DNA from: Sphingomonas sp. | Lineage (GTDB): Bacteria > Pseudomonadota > Alphaproteobacteria > Sphingomonadales > Sphingomonadaceae | Direction of reading: 5' to 3' | Assembly: GCF_017304635.1 (NCBI RefSeq) | Contig: NZ_JAFKMA010000006.1 | Location: 62,001 to 126,000 of the forward strand | Length of the DNA stretch: 64,000 nt | In this document: one piece after another, positions 27,638 through 37,323 of the stretch | Layout: every line of letters begins with the position of its first letter | Numbering within the stretch: position 1 is the stretch's first letter | The notes under the pieces: model-generated | Database searches by the model: none | Seen by the model: only the letters and a program-made list of their open reading frames with translations | What the model was told of the DNA's origin: nothing | Made by a program: the position numbers and the translations under genes

Positions 27638-28759
27638 TCAGCCCAGCAGTCGCTGATTCACGACCTTACCATCCTGCGTCAGCCTCACGGCGTTGCCGAT
27701 CTCTTCGTCCAGCACCGGTCTGCCCGTTTCCTTGTCCCAGAAGGTCGAGAGGAAGTTGAACAGGTTGCGGGCGAACAGTGCGGAGGCATCCGCCGACAGT
27801 CGGCTGGCGACGTTCTTGTGGCCGACGATCTTGACGCCGTGGCGCTCGACCACGTCGCCCGCCACCGCGCCCTCGACATTGCCGCCCGCTTCCACCGCTA
27901 GGTCGACGATCACACTGCCGGGGCGCATGCTCGCGACCTGCGCGTCGCTGATGAGGCGTGGCGCGGGGCGGCCGGGGATCAGCGCGGTCGTGATGACGAT
28001 ATCCTGTTTGGCGATATGGCTCGACACCAGATCGGCCTGCGCCTTCTGATATTCCGCGCTCATTTCGGTCGCGTAGCCGCCCGAGCCCTCGCCCTCAATC
28101 CCGGCGACGTTCTCCACGAATACCGGCTTGGCGCCAAGCGAAAGGATCTGTTCCTTGGTCGCGCTGCGCACGTCGGTGGCGGAAACCTGCGCACCCAGCC
28201 GTCTTGCAGTCGCGATCGCCTGCAAGCCGGCGACGCCGACCCCCATCACGAAGCACTTCGCGGCACTGACCGTACCTGCCGCGGTCATCATCATCGGAAA
28301 GGCGCGGCCATATTCGGCCGCGGCGTCGAGCACCGCCTTGTAACCCGCCAGATTGGCCTGGCTCGACAATATATCCATCGACTGCGCGCGGGTGATGCGT
28401 GGCATGAATTCCATCGCCAGCGCTTCGTAGCCGGCGGCGGCATAGGCATCGACGCGGTCGCGCGCGCCGAACGGGTTAAGCCCCGCCACGATCCATGCAC
28501 CCGGATTGGCTCCGGCCAGGCTCGCTGGATCCGGCCCCTGCACGCCCAGCACGATGTCCGCGCCCTGCAAGACCGAGGTACGCGGACCGACCGTCGCGCC
28601 CGCCGCATCGTAGTCGGCGTCGACGATACTGGCGCCAGCTCCGGCCCCGGCCTCGACTGCGACATCGGCGCCCAGAGCCACGAATTTCTTGACGGTTTCG
28701 GGCGTCGCGGCGACGCGCCGTTCGCCCTCGGCGGTTTCCTTGAGGGCGGCGATCTTCAC
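27638..28759 (-). CDS. pntAA: NAD(P) transhydrogenase subunit alpha part 1 (NAD-binding)
   Basis: The 373-residue soluble subunit binds NAD(H). It resembles alanine dehydrogenase: MKIAALKETAEGERRVAATPETVKKF at the N-terminus, RITRAQSMDILSSQANLAGY near residue 125, the Rossmann motif VMGVGVAGLQAIATARRLGAQVSATDVR (about 170-197) and VIVDLAVEAGGNVEG near 285. It starts at GTG at 28759. Its start is 4 bases after the stop of the oxidase subunit IV gene, so the two are tightly linked. Confidence 0.96.
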   Translation of the reverse strand: MKIAALKETAEGERRVAATPETVKKFVALGADVAVEAGAGAGASIVDADYDAAGATVGPRTSVLQGADIVLGVQGPDPASLAGANPGAWIVAGLNPFGARDRVDAYAAAGYEALAMEFMPRITRAQSMDILSSQANLAGYKAVLDAAAEYGRAFPMMMTAAGTVSAAKCFVMGVGVAGLQAIATARRLGAQVSATDVRSATKEQILSLGAKPVFVENVAGIEGEGSGGYATEMSAEYQKAQADLVSSHIAKQDIVITTALIPGRPAPRLISDAQVASMRPGSVIVDLAVEAGGNVEGAVAGDVVERHGVKIVGHKNVASRLSADASALFARNLFNFLSTFWDKETGRPVLDEEIGNAVRLTQDGKVVNQRLLG

Positions 28760-28763
28760 GTCG

Positions 28764-28895
28764 TTACTTGGCGCCGGAGATCAGCCAGACCACGAACAGC
28801 CCGATCAACACGCAGATGACCGCACCGTATTTCAGCATGCCGAGCACCGAATGGTACGTCTGCACGTGCGGTTTCATGTCGGTGTCATTGGCCAT
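28764..28895 (-). CDS. aa3-type cytochrome c oxidase subunit IV
   Basis: A 43-residue single-helix protein: MANDTDMKPHVQTYHSVLGM followed by the membrane segment YGAVICVLIGLFVVWLISG. This matches the small bacterial aa3-oxidase subunit IV family, in which H-x-x-T-Y precedes the helix. Its role in the oxidase is poorly defined. An ATG two codons upstream at 28901 is also possible; AGAGAG upstream is better spaced for 28895. It is the first gene of the unit leading into pntAA, pntAB and pntB, linking two energy-conserving membrane systems. Confidence 0.85.
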   Translation of the reverse strand: MANDTDMKPHVQTYHSVLGMLKYGAVICVLIGLFVVWLISGAK

Positions 28896-29039
28896 CGGCA
28901 TGCTCTCTCTATGGTCTCGTTCAAATCCGTTCCCGTCGGCTTTAGCTGCCGTCCGCGCAACCCTCAACCCTGCTTAAGCCGGTCTTTACCTGCCGTCGTT
29001 ACGACGCCGTTCAACTTGGGGCTTTATCAAGAGGACGGG

Positions 29040-30458
29040 ATGACGCGCAACGGCCAGCGGCTCCTGATGCTAATCGACGACGAACCGGCGCAGCGGCGTC
29101 TGGTTTCGGCGATCGCGGCGCGCCGCGACTGGCGATCGGTCTTTGCCGGCGATGCCGAGACCGCGATCGCGATGCTGGGCACGCAGGACGGGATGCAGCT
29201 CGATGCGATCCTGCTCGACGCCGCCGGACCGGAAGGTGAGGCCGAGGATCTGATCCGCGAACTTCGCGCACGCCGGCCGCAGCTGCCGATCCTGATGCTG
29301 ACCGCGAACGGTTCGGTCGCCCGTGCCGTCGGGGCGATGCGCGCGGGAGCCACCGATTTCCTGGTCAAGCCGTTCGCCGCCGACCGCTTGCTCGCCGCGC
29401 TCGACACCGCCGCGGCGGGGGACGAGGCGGGCGAGCTGCGACCGCTGACCGAAAAGATTCCCGCTTTGCTCGGCTTCGACGAGATCGTCGGCGCCGCCCC
29501 CGATTTCCGCGCCGCGCTAGCGATCGCCGCCAAGGCCGCCCGTGCCCGCGTCGCTGTCCTGATCGAGGGCGAGAGCGGCGTCGGCAAGGAAGTCATCGCG
29601 GAGGCGATCCATGCCGCCTCCCCGCGCGGCAAGAAGCCGATGGTCGCGATCAATTGCGGCGCGATCCCCGCCAACCTGGTCGAAAGCGAGCTGTTCGGAC
29701 ACGAAAAGGGAGCGTTCACCGGCGCGTTCGAGCGCAAGATCGGCAAGTTCCAGGATGCCGATGGCGGCACGATCTTCCTCGACGAAATCGGCGAGATGCC
29801 GCTCGACGCGCAGGTCAAGCTGCTCCGCGTGCTGCAATCCGGCGAGATCCAGCCGATCGGCGCGCGTCATGCCCGCGAGGTCGACGTCCGCGTGATCGCG
29901 GCGACCAACAAGAAGCTGATCGAGGAAGTCGAGGCCGGGCGGTTCCGCGAGGACCTCTATTACCGGCTCAACGTCGTCCAGGTGACGATTCCTCCCTTGC
30001 GCGAGCGCACCGGCGACATCCCGGCGCTGGCGCGGCACCTGCTGGCGCGGATCGCCGACCAGCCGGGGCTGCGCCCGCTCGGCATTACCGACGAGGCGCT
30101 GGCGCTGCTCGGCCGCTACGACTGGCCGGGCAACGTCCGCCAGTTGCAGAATGCATTGTTCCGCGCGGCCGTGCTGTGCGAGGGCGACGCGCTGACGCGC
30201 AGCGACTTCCCGCAGATCGCGGCACTCGGCACCGCGCGCATGCCCACCCCGATCGGCCAGATGGCGACTTCCGGCGGCGTGACGTTGTTCCGCCCGGACG
30301 GCAACATGCGCCCGCTCGAGGAGATCGAGGCTGACGTGATCCGGCTGGCGATCGGCCATTATCGCGGCCGCATGACCGAAGTCGCGCGGCGGCTGGGGAT
30401 CGGCCGGTCGACGCTCTATCGCAAGCTCGGCGAGCTGGGCATTGATAATGCCGCTTGA
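29040..30458 (+). CDS. Sigma-54-dependent response regulator (NtrC type)
   Basis: A 472-residue activator with three domains. The receiver (residues about 7-120) has phosphoacceptor D60 and conserved K110 (LVKPF). The AAA+ domain (about 145-375) has Walker A EGESGVGKE (177-184), the sigma-54 contact loop GAFTGA (224-229), Walker B GGTIFLDEIG (242-251) and the Arg finger region FREDLYYRL. The C-terminal Fis-type helix-turn-helix includes MTEVARRLGIGRSTLYRKLGELG. GAGGA five bases before the ATG at 29040 decides the start. No histidine kinase is adjacent. It is divergent from the oxidase subunit IV gene. Confidence 0.94.
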   Translation: MTRNGQRLLMLIDDEPAQRRLVSAIAARRDWRSVFAGDAETAIAMLGTQDGMQLDAILLDAAGPEGEAEDLIRELRARRPQLPILMLTANGSVARAVGAMRAGATDFLVKPFAADRLLAALDTAAAGDEAGELRPLTEKIPALLGFDEIVGAAPDFRAALAIAAKAARARVAVLIEGESGVGKEVIAEAIHAASPRGKKPMVAINCGAIPANLVESELFGHEKGAFTGAFERKIGKFQDADGGTIFLDEIGEMPLDAQVKLLRVLQSGEIQPIGARHAREVDVRVIAATNKKLIEEVEAGRFREDLYYRLNVVQVTIPPLRERTGDIPALARHLLARIADQPGLRPLGITDEALALLGRYDWPGNVRQLQNALFRAAVLCEGDALTRSDFPQIAALGTARMPTPIGQMATSGGVTLFRPDGNMRPLEEIEADVIRLAIGHYRGRMTEVARRLGIGRSTLYRKLGELGIDNAA

Positions 30459-30473
30459 TAAGGCATCAGACGC

Positions 30474-30695
30474 CTAGCCGACGACGGTTAGCGAGGTTGC
30501 TGCGTACCGAAGAACATAGGGTTTTTCGGCTGGCACTCCGATGGGCATCTTCGCGCCGAAAAACGCGACATAACAATCGTGGCCGCTGATTTCGTCGCTG
30601 TCCCAGCAATGTATCACTACGCCGTATTCGGGTCCGCCATGATCGAGCCCATCGTACCGAACTCGCGTTCCGGGCACCAAATAACGGTCGGTCAC
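30474..30695 (-). CDS. Small protein of unknown function downstream of folP
   Basis: A 73-residue protein starting at GTG 30695, which overlaps the folP stop as GTGA and so is probably translationally coupled to it. The sequence (MTDRYLVPGTRVRYDGLDHGGPEYGVVIHCWDSDE) is compact, with one Cys in IHCWD and one in HDCYVAF. It suggests a small beta-barrel similar to bacterial KOW/SH3-like proteins, but I cannot name a family. The tight overlap is the main evidence that the frame is real. Confidence 0.6.
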   Translation of the reverse strand: MTDRYLVPGTRVRYDGLDHGGPEYGVVIHCWDSDEISGHDCYVAFFGAKMPIGVPAEKPYVLRYAATSLTVVG

Positions 30696-31750
30696 CGGCC
30701 CACCAACGCCTGATCGCGCAAACCGCGCCACACCCGCAACGCCTGCATCGTTTCCGTCACGTCGTGAACGCGAAGGAGTTGCACCCCCGCCTCCGCCCCC
30801 TTCAGCGCCAGCGCCAGCGATCCCGCCAGCCGCTCGCCGACCGGAGCTTCGTTCGACAGCGCGCCGATCATGCGCTTGCGGCTCGCGCCGAGCATGATCG
30901 GGCAGCCGAGGCCGTGGAACAGCGCGAGGCCGTTGAGCAGCGCAAGGTTGTCCTGCAAGGATTTGCCGAAGCCGATGCCGGGATCGACGATGATCCGCGC
31001 GCGATCGACCCCGCCCGCGACCACCGCCGCGATACGCGCCTCCAGCCAGTCGAACACGTCGGTCAGCACGTTGTCGTAGACGCCGCCGTCATGCGGGCCT
31101 TTCGCGGGCTGCGGCGAGTGCATCAGCACGACCGGACATCCCGCCTTCGCCACGACCTCCAGCGCGCGCTCGTCCCACAGCAAGGCCGCGACGTCGTTGA
31201 CGATGGCCGCCCCCGCCGCCAGCGCCGTCTCCATCACGGCGGCCTTGCGCGTGTCGATCGAGACGAGCGTGCCCGCGGTCGCCAGCCCGCGCACCACCGG
31301 CTCGACCCTGGCGATCTCGTCGCCTTCCCACACGATCGCCGCGCCGGGCCGCGTCGATTCGCCGCCGACGTCGATCAGCGCCGCCCCCGCCGCCGCCATC
31401 GCGACCCCGGCGCTGACCGGATCGCCACCCTTGCCGCCATCGGAAAAGCTGTCGGGCGTGACGTTGAGGATGCCCGCGACCTGCGGCTGTTCGAAGCGCA
31501 GCGTGCGTTCGCCCAGGACGAGCGGCAGGCGGGGTCGCGTGATCGCGGCGTGAAGCGCAGCGGCGCGCTCGTCGCTGGTGCCGAGGGTTGCTGCGAACTC
31601 GGCGATCGGCACCGTCCGCTTCGCGCCGTCCACGATCACCTCATAGGCGGCGAACCACTGCATTCCTCCAGCCAGTCGCACGACTTCGCCGTCGCGACCG
31701 ACCGGCGTGTCGACGAACTGGACGGGGCGGAGGTGGAAGCTGGCCGGCAT
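30692..31750 (-). CDS. folP: Dihydropteroate synthase
   Basis: FolP condenses p-aminobenzoate with 6-hydroxymethyl-dihydropterin pyrophosphate in folate synthesis. The DHPS barrel begins at about residue 91 with AGILNVTPDSFSDGG, followed by ALIDVGGESTRPGA, VSIDTRKAAVM, IVNDVAALL, the RIIVDPGIGFGKS phosphate region and IMLGASRKRMIG. The first 80 or so residues (FHLRPVQFVDTPVGRDGEVVRLAGGMQWFAAYEVI and on) precede the canonical domain and make the protein 352 residues long. I do not know their role; similar long forms occur in related genera. Confidence 0.94.
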   Translation of the reverse strand: MPASFHLRPVQFVDTPVGRDGEVVRLAGGMQWFAAYEVIVDGAKRTVPIAEFAATLGTSDERAAALHAAITRPRLPLVLGERTLRFEQPQVAGILNVTPDSFSDGGKGGDPVSAGVAMAAAGAALIDVGGESTRPGAAIVWEGDEIARVEPVVRGLATAGTLVSIDTRKAAVMETALAAGAAIVNDVAALLWDERALEVVAKAGCPVVLMHSPQPAKGPHDGGVYDNVLTDVFDWLEARIAAVVAGGVDRARIIVDPGIGFGKSLQDNLALLNGLALFHGLGCPIMLGASRKRMIGALSNEAPVGERLAGSLALALKGAEAGVQLLRVHDVTETMQALRVWRGLRDQALVGR

Positions 31751-31765
31751 GTCATACTTTCGCTT

Positions 31766-31863
31766 CCCCGGCGAAGGCCGGGGCCCAGTTGCGAGGCATG
31801 AGTAATGGAACGCGACGCGCGATCAACCGATGTCGCGATGCTGGACCCCGGCCTGCGCCGGGG
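31766..31863. repeat. Paired CCCCGGC palindromes between ccrM and folP
   Basis: The hairpins CCCCGGC-GAAG-GCCGGGG (31766-31783) and CCCCGGC-CTGC-GCCGGGG (31846-31863) flank about 60 bases. GGGCCCAG follows the first and CTGGACC precedes the second, so the ends are inverted. It is the same arrangement as 9130-9226. It lies downstream of ccrM and upstream of folP on the same strand. Confidence 0.75.
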
Positions 31864-31892
31864 AGGCGGTGACGGATGCCTTCGCTACCGGA

Positions 31893-33168
<1,276 letters not shown>

Positions 33169-33209
33169 GCCCCAAGGGATGGGGTGTGGCGTAAAAGACT
33201 CGTGCGCCC

Positions 33210-33818
33210 TCAAAGCGGCAGGACGATTTGCGCGACCGGCGCGAAACTGCGCCGATGGAGCGGGGTGATGCCGTGTTCCTTGAGCGCGCGGAGGTGTTCG
33301 GGTGCCGGATAGCCCTTGTTCCGCTGCCAGCCATAGTGCGGATATGATTCGGCGTGCGCGATCATGATCCGGTCGCGGGTATGCTTGGCGACGATCGACG
33401 CGGCGGCGATCGACAGGCTGATGCCGTCGCCCCTGACGATCGCGGTCGCCGGATAGTGCCAGCGCGGCAGGCGGTTGCCGTCGACCAGCACATGCCCAGG
33501 ATCGCAGCCGAGCGTCGCGCACAATTGCTCGACCGCCAGCGTCATCGCCTTCATTCGCGCCCAATAGATATTGAGCACGTCGATCTCGTCATTCTCCACG
33601 ATGCCGACGCCGACGATCGCGCATTTACGCAAGCGGTCGTGCAGCCGCTCGCGCTCGGACGCCGACAGCTTCTTCGAATCGTCGATCCCGCGCGGGATAC
33701 CTTTCGCCGGCAGCACGACCGCCGCGGCGACGACCGGCCCGGCGAGCGGGGCACACCCGGCCTCGTCCACGCCGACGACGGGCGCGATGCACAGCTTCTC
33801 GTGGCGGAGGCTAGGCAT
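33210..33818 (-). CDS. rnhB: Ribonuclease HII
   Basis: RNase HII cuts RNA embedded in DNA and removes misincorporated ribonucleotides. The 202-residue product has the catalytic D18-E19 (VVGVDEAG), the later Asp in HVLVDGNRLP, SIAAASIVAKHTRDR and the C-terminal YGWQRNKGYPAPEHLRALKEHG. The usual G-R-G motif after DEA, which contacts the RNA-DNA junction, reads G-C-A at residues 21-23. The ATG at 33818 overlaps the end of the ThiD-glyoxalase gene by 8 bases, indicating an operon; ccrM is the next gene downstream. Confidence 0.92.
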   Translation of the reverse strand: MPSLRHEKLCIAPVVGVDEAGCAPLAGPVVAAAVVLPAKGIPRGIDDSKKLSASERERLHDRLRKCAIVGVGIVENDEIDVLNIYWARMKAMTLAVEQLCATLGCDPGHVLVDGNRLPRWHYPATAIVRGDGISLSIAAASIVAKHTRDRIMIAHAESYPHYGWQRNKGYPAPEHLRALKEHGITPLHRRSFAPVAQIVLPL

Positions 33819-34944
33819 GGGGCAGCCGCCATGGCGGAAACCGACGCATCTCGCCAGCCTCGTACAGGCACAAAGCATTGCCGAACGGATCGGTCAGCCG
33901 GGCCTCGCGCCACGCCCAGGGTTCGACCACCGGATCGCTCACGACATATCCGCCGCCGCGCAGCCGGGCGACCGCGGCGTCGAGATCGTCGCATTCGAGA
34001 AACGTGAGCGGCCGGCCGTCGAGTTCGTGCGCGGCCTCGATCGACAGCGTCGCGCCGCCAGGGCTTTCGTAGCGGGCATAACGCGGCTCGGCATCGACGA
34101 TCCGCGTCAGCCCGAGCAGGTCGTAGAATGCGCGCGTCGCGGCGAAGTCGGTCATCGGCAGCGTGACGTGATTGGGGCTGGCGAGCCCGACGGCGACGTC
34201 CTGCCGGACGCGCTGATGCCCCATCGATCCATGCCCGCCGCCCAGCCCGGGCGCGTCATGCAACGCGACCCGGACGAACGTCCGCGCCCGCGCCACCGCC
34301 ACGTCGAGCGGCAGGCCATGGCCCAGTCCCGTCGCGATCGCCGAGGCGAGCGTACAGCCGGTGCCGTGGGTACTGGTGGTGGCGATGCGCGGCGATTCCC
34401 AGCGCGTCTCGCGACCATTCGCTGCGACCAGGCGGTCGACCAGCATCTCGCCGTCGCCATGTCCGCCCTTGACCAGCACCGCACAGCCATGCGCGCGCAC
34501 CATCGCCTCGCCGCCGAGCGCTGCCAGCTCGGGCAGGTTGGGCGTCACCACCGTCGCCAGCGCCATCAGCCGCGCGAACGCCGCGATCGTATCGGCATCG
34601 GCCAACGTGTCGCCGCTGGTCGCGACCATCACCGGATCGAACACGATCGGCACGGCGAGCCCGGCCAGCGCATCCGCCACCGCCCGCGCCGTCGCCGCCG
34701 ATCCGATCATCCCGATCTTCACCGCATCGACGCCGATGTCGCTCACCACCGATTCGATCTGCGCGATCACCATGTCGGCCGCGATCGGCAGGACGGCCTG
34801 CACCCCCAGCGTATTCTGCGCGGTGATCGCGGTGATCGCGGTCATCGCGTGGCCGCCGAGCATCGTCACCGTCTTGATGTCGGCCTGGATGCCGGCGCCG
34901 CCGCCCGAATCGCTGCCGGCGACGATCAGGATACGCGGGGTCAT
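33811..34944 (-). CDS. thiD: Fusion of HMP/HMP-P kinase ThiD with a glyoxalase-fold domain
   Basis: The first 250 residues are ThiD, which phosphorylates hydroxymethylpyrimidine twice in thiamine synthesis: ILIVAGSDSGGGAGIQADIKT, TAITAQNTLGV, DPVMVATSGDTL and the ATP-site STHGTGCTLASAIA. From about residue 255 a second domain follows: NHVTLPMTDFAATRAFYDLLGLTRIVDAEPRYARYESPGGATLSIEAAHE, then FLECDDLDAAVARLRGGGYVV and WREARLTDPFGNALCLYEAG. This is a glyoxalase/VOC superfamily domain with its usual metal-site spacing of His and Glu. The two are in one uninterrupted frame of 377 residues. The VOC substrate is unknown. Two copies of a 28-base repeat lie just upstream of the start. Confidence 0.92.
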   Translation of the reverse strand: MTPRILIVAGSDSGGGAGIQADIKTVTMLGGHAMTAITAITAQNTLGVQAVLPIAADMVIAQIESVVSDIGVDAVKIGMIGSAATARAVADALAGLAVPIVFDPVMVATSGDTLADADTIAAFARLMALATVVTPNLPELAALGGEAMVRAHGCAVLVKGGHGDGEMLVDRLVAANGRETRWESPRIATTSTHGTGCTLASAIATGLGHGLPLDVAVARARTFVRVALHDAPGLGGGHGSMGHQRVRQDVAVGLASPNHVTLPMTDFAATRAFYDLLGLTRIVDAEPRYARYESPGGATLSIEAAHELDGRPLTFLECDDLDAAVARLRGGGYVVSDPVVEPWAWREARLTDPFGNALCLYEAGEMRRFPPWRLPHA

Positions 34945-34951
34945 CGGCGGT

Positions 34952-35021
34952 CAAACTTGACGAAATTGACGAGGGTACGGGGCTCGCGCCCGCCAAACTT
35001 GACGAACTTGACGGGGGTACG
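34952..35021. repeat. Two direct copies of a 28-base repeat upstream of thiD
   Basis: The copies at 34952-34979 and 34994-35021 differ at two positions. Each contains two overlapping TTGAC cores (CAAACTTGACGAA then TTGACG) and ends in GGGTACG. A third copy with one change is inside atpG at 17323-17350 and a degenerate one is upstream of dapF at 22728-22747. The first copy begins 7 bases from the thiD ATG. Confidence 0.75.
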
Positions 35022-35099
35022 CCGGAGCGGCGTCGGGATCGAACGGGGCGAAGTTCTGGCCACGCCCCGCCATGCCACGACCACACCCGATTAGGAAAG

Positions 35100-35990
35100 T
35101 CAGCCGCGCTTGCGCGCCTGCGGATACGAGCCGAGCACGCGCATCCATTTCGAGTGGAACCCCAGTTCCTCCAGCGCGCGATCGAAATTGGCGTCGCCCG
35201 GCCGCCCCTCGACATCGGCATAGAAATCGGTCGCGGCGAAGCTGCCGCCCTGCTGGTAGCTTTCCAGCTTGGTCATGTTGACGCCGTTCGTCGCAAAGCC
35301 GCCCATCGCCTTGTACAAGGCGGCAGGCACGTTCTTCACCTCGAAGATGATCGTGGTCATGAACGGGCCGTCGCCCGCCAGCGGCCGATCGCCCCGCGCC
35401 AGCGTCACGAAGCGAGTCGTGTTGTGCGCGGCATCGGCGATGTCGCTCGCCAGGGTCTGCAAGCCGTAGATGCCGGCGGCAGGCGGCGGCGCCAGCGCCG
35501 CGACCGCCGGATTGGCGAGCTCGGCGACCATCGCCGCGGCGCCCGCCGTGTCGGGATAGGCGATCGGCGAGATGCCGCGCGCCTTCAGCCAATGGCGGCA
35601 CTGGCCGAGCGCCTGCGGATGGCTCATCGCCTCGCGCACGCCGTCGATCGGCCCCAGCCCCATCAGCGCATATCGGATCGGCAGGAAATGCTCGCCGGTG
35701 ATGACCAGCCCCGATTCGGGCAGCAGGAAGTGGATGTCGGCGACCCGGCCGTGCAGCGAGTTCTCGATCGGGATCACCGCGCAGTCGGCGCGTCCGTCCT
35801 TCACCGCATCGATCGCGTCGTCGAAGCTGAAACACGGCAGCGGCAGGCCATCGGGGAACGCTTCGAGCGCCGCGACATGGCTGTTGGCCCCCGGCGCGCC
35901 CTGGAAGGCGACGGCACGCTCAGGCTGCGCGGCGGCGGCTTCGGTCATCGCGGCGACGAGCCCGCGCGCGGGAGCGGCGAAATTTTCCAT
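35100..35990 (-). CDS. pheA: Prephenate dehydratase
   Basis: PheA converts prephenate to phenylpyruvate for phenylalanine synthesis. The 296-residue protein has the dehydratase domain (about 26-200), with AFQGAPGANSHVAAL, CAVIPIENSLHGRVADIHFLL and the catalytic TRF motif at 192-194 (NTTRFV). A C-terminal ACT regulatory domain (about 212-286) includes YKAMGGFATNGVNMTKLESYQ, the ESRP-like region that binds phenylalanine. There is no chorismate mutase domain, so it is the monofunctional form. The ATG at 35990 begins the family-typical N-terminus. Confidence 0.95.
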   Translation of the reverse strand: MENFAAPARGLVAAMTEAAAAQPERAVAFQGAPGANSHVAALEAFPDGLPLPCFSFDDAIDAVKDGRADCAVIPIENSLHGRVADIHFLLPESGLVITGEHFLPIRYALMGLGPIDGVREAMSHPQALGQCRHWLKARGISPIAYPDTAGAAAMVAELANPAVAALAPPPAAGIYGLQTLASDIADAAHNTTRFVTLARGDRPLAGDGPFMTTIIFEVKNVPAALYKAMGGFATNGVNMTKLESYQQGGSFAATDFYADVEGRPGDANFDRALEELGFHSKWMRVLGSYPQARKRG

Positions 35991-36057
35991 GGTGCGCGCG
36001 CTTAGTGGGAGGGAACGAGGCAGGCAAGCGCGCGGCTGCGCCATATGGTTCGGCGAC

Positions 36058-36142
36058 GCCGTACTCCTGCGAAAGCAGGAGTCCGGGGTTCCAAGCGCAT
36101 CGCTTCGCCGCTCTAGGCTCCTGCTTTCGCAGGAGCACGGCA
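36058..36142. repeat. Palindromic repeat between pheA and the cytochrome c gene
   Basis: The left hairpin ACTCCTGCGAAAGCAGGAGT and the right hairpin GCTCCTGCTTTCGCAGGAGC are inverted copies, with GCCGT at one outer end and ACGGC at the other. It occupies the space between the two divergent genes, so it may affect both promoters. It is a variant with CTCCTGC arms rather than CCCCGC. Confidence 0.8.
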
Positions 36143-36241
36143 TCCGTAATCGGCTGGATCCTCTCCCCCAATCCCACGCTTGCCCCTCGCGTTTCGCGTT
36201 ACTAAAGGGTCTGCACTGATTTCAGGGGCACGTCCGTAACC

Positions 36242-36946
36242 ATGAACGACAATACCAACACGATCGCGGGCTGGGTGCTGGCCGGATGCTTCGCCGCGCT
36301 GGGCCTGACGATCGTGGGCGGAATGCTCTATCACGGCGAGAAGCCGGCCAAGGAAGGCTTCCCGGTCGAGGCGGTGGACGAGGGGTCGGGCGGTGGCGCC
36401 GAGGCCGAAGTGCCGATCGCCAACCTGCTCCCGACCGCCGATGCCGCCAAGGGCGCCGAAGTGTTCAAGAAGTGCGCGGCGTGCCACACGATCAACCAGG
36501 GCGGCGCCAACGGGATCGGCCCGAACCTCTATGCGACGGTCGGCGAAGCGATCGCGCAGGGTAAGGGCGGCTTCGCCTTCTCCGACGCGCTGAAGGCGAA
36601 GGGCGGCAGCTGGGGCTTCGACGAGCTCAACAGCTGGCTGACCAGCCCGCGCAAGTTCGCGCCGGGCACCAAGATGACCTTCGCCGGTCTGTCGAATCCG
36701 AAGGATCGCGCCGACGTGATCCTGTATCTGAACCAGCAGGGATCGAACAAGCCGCTGCCCGCGCCGGTCGCCGCTCCCGCCGCCAAGGGCGCCGCCGCAC
36801 CCGCCGCCGGCGCGACGCCGGCCCCGGGCACGCAGGTCGCCCCCGCCAACGGCAAGGCCGAGACGGTCACGCCGCCGGCCACCGGCAACACCACCGCCGC
36901 GGCACCCGCCGCCGGCAACTCGACGGAGCCCGCCGCGAAGAAGTAA
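36242..36946 (+). CDS. Membrane-anchored c-type cytochrome (CycM-like)
   Basis: A 234-residue protein with an uncleaved N-terminal membrane anchor (GWVLAGCFAALGLTIVGGMLY, residues 10-30) and a class I cytochrome c domain (about 60-165). Haem is attached at C78, C81 and H82 (CAACH); M145 in GTKMTFAG is the likely sixth ligand. The type resembles CycM/cytochrome c552, which donates electrons to the aa3 oxidase. The C-terminal 65 residues are Ala/Pro/Thr-rich and disordered (PVAAPAAKGAAAPAAGATPAPG). The start codon follows a promoter region next to a palindromic repeat. Confidence 0.92.
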   Translation: MNDNTNTIAGWVLAGCFAALGLTIVGGMLYHGEKPAKEGFPVEAVDEGSGGGAEAEVPIANLLPTADAAKGAEVFKKCAACHTINQGGANGIGPNLYATVGEAIAQGKGGFAFSDALKAKGGSWGFDELNSWLTSPRKFAPGTKMTFAGLSNPKDRADVILYLNQQGSNKPLPAPVAAPAAKGAAAPAAGATPAPGTQVAPANGKAETVTPPATGNTTAAAPAAGNSTEPAAKK

Positions 36947-37100
36947 GCAGGCGTGGGCGCTTCGAGGTAGCGCCTGATACGATGGTCCGACATCGCCGGT
37001 GCGTCGCCGGCGATGCGAGCGTTCCACACGATCGCCTGGCGTCGACCACGGCGTGCGATTCAACCATAGCCGATGTAGCGGTGACATTGCCGTCATCGAC

Positions 37101-37208
37101 CGTCACCCCGGCCTCGTGCCGGGGTCCACTCGACAACTTTCATCGACGCCAGAGGATCGAGCGACGCGCCGGCGGCTCGGTGGACCCCGGCACAGGGCCG
37201 GGGTGACG
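37101..37208. repeat. Palindromic repeat downstream of the cytochrome c gene
   Basis: The left end reads CGTCACCCCGGCCTCGTGCC and the right end GGCACAGGGCCGGGGTGACG; GGGTCCAC pairs with GTGGACCC further in. The 377-base space between the convergent cytochrome and LOG genes (36947-37323) holds this element. I see no gene in the rest of it. Confidence 0.8.
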
Positions 37209-37323
37209 ACTTCATTCAGTTTGCCGATGCCCAATGCCGATCGGCCCCAGCCGGCGCGATGCGTCCGGTTCCCACCCTAACGAGGCAAGCGGCGGTACTT
37301 CGTGCCGTCCCCTGTCGCTCACC

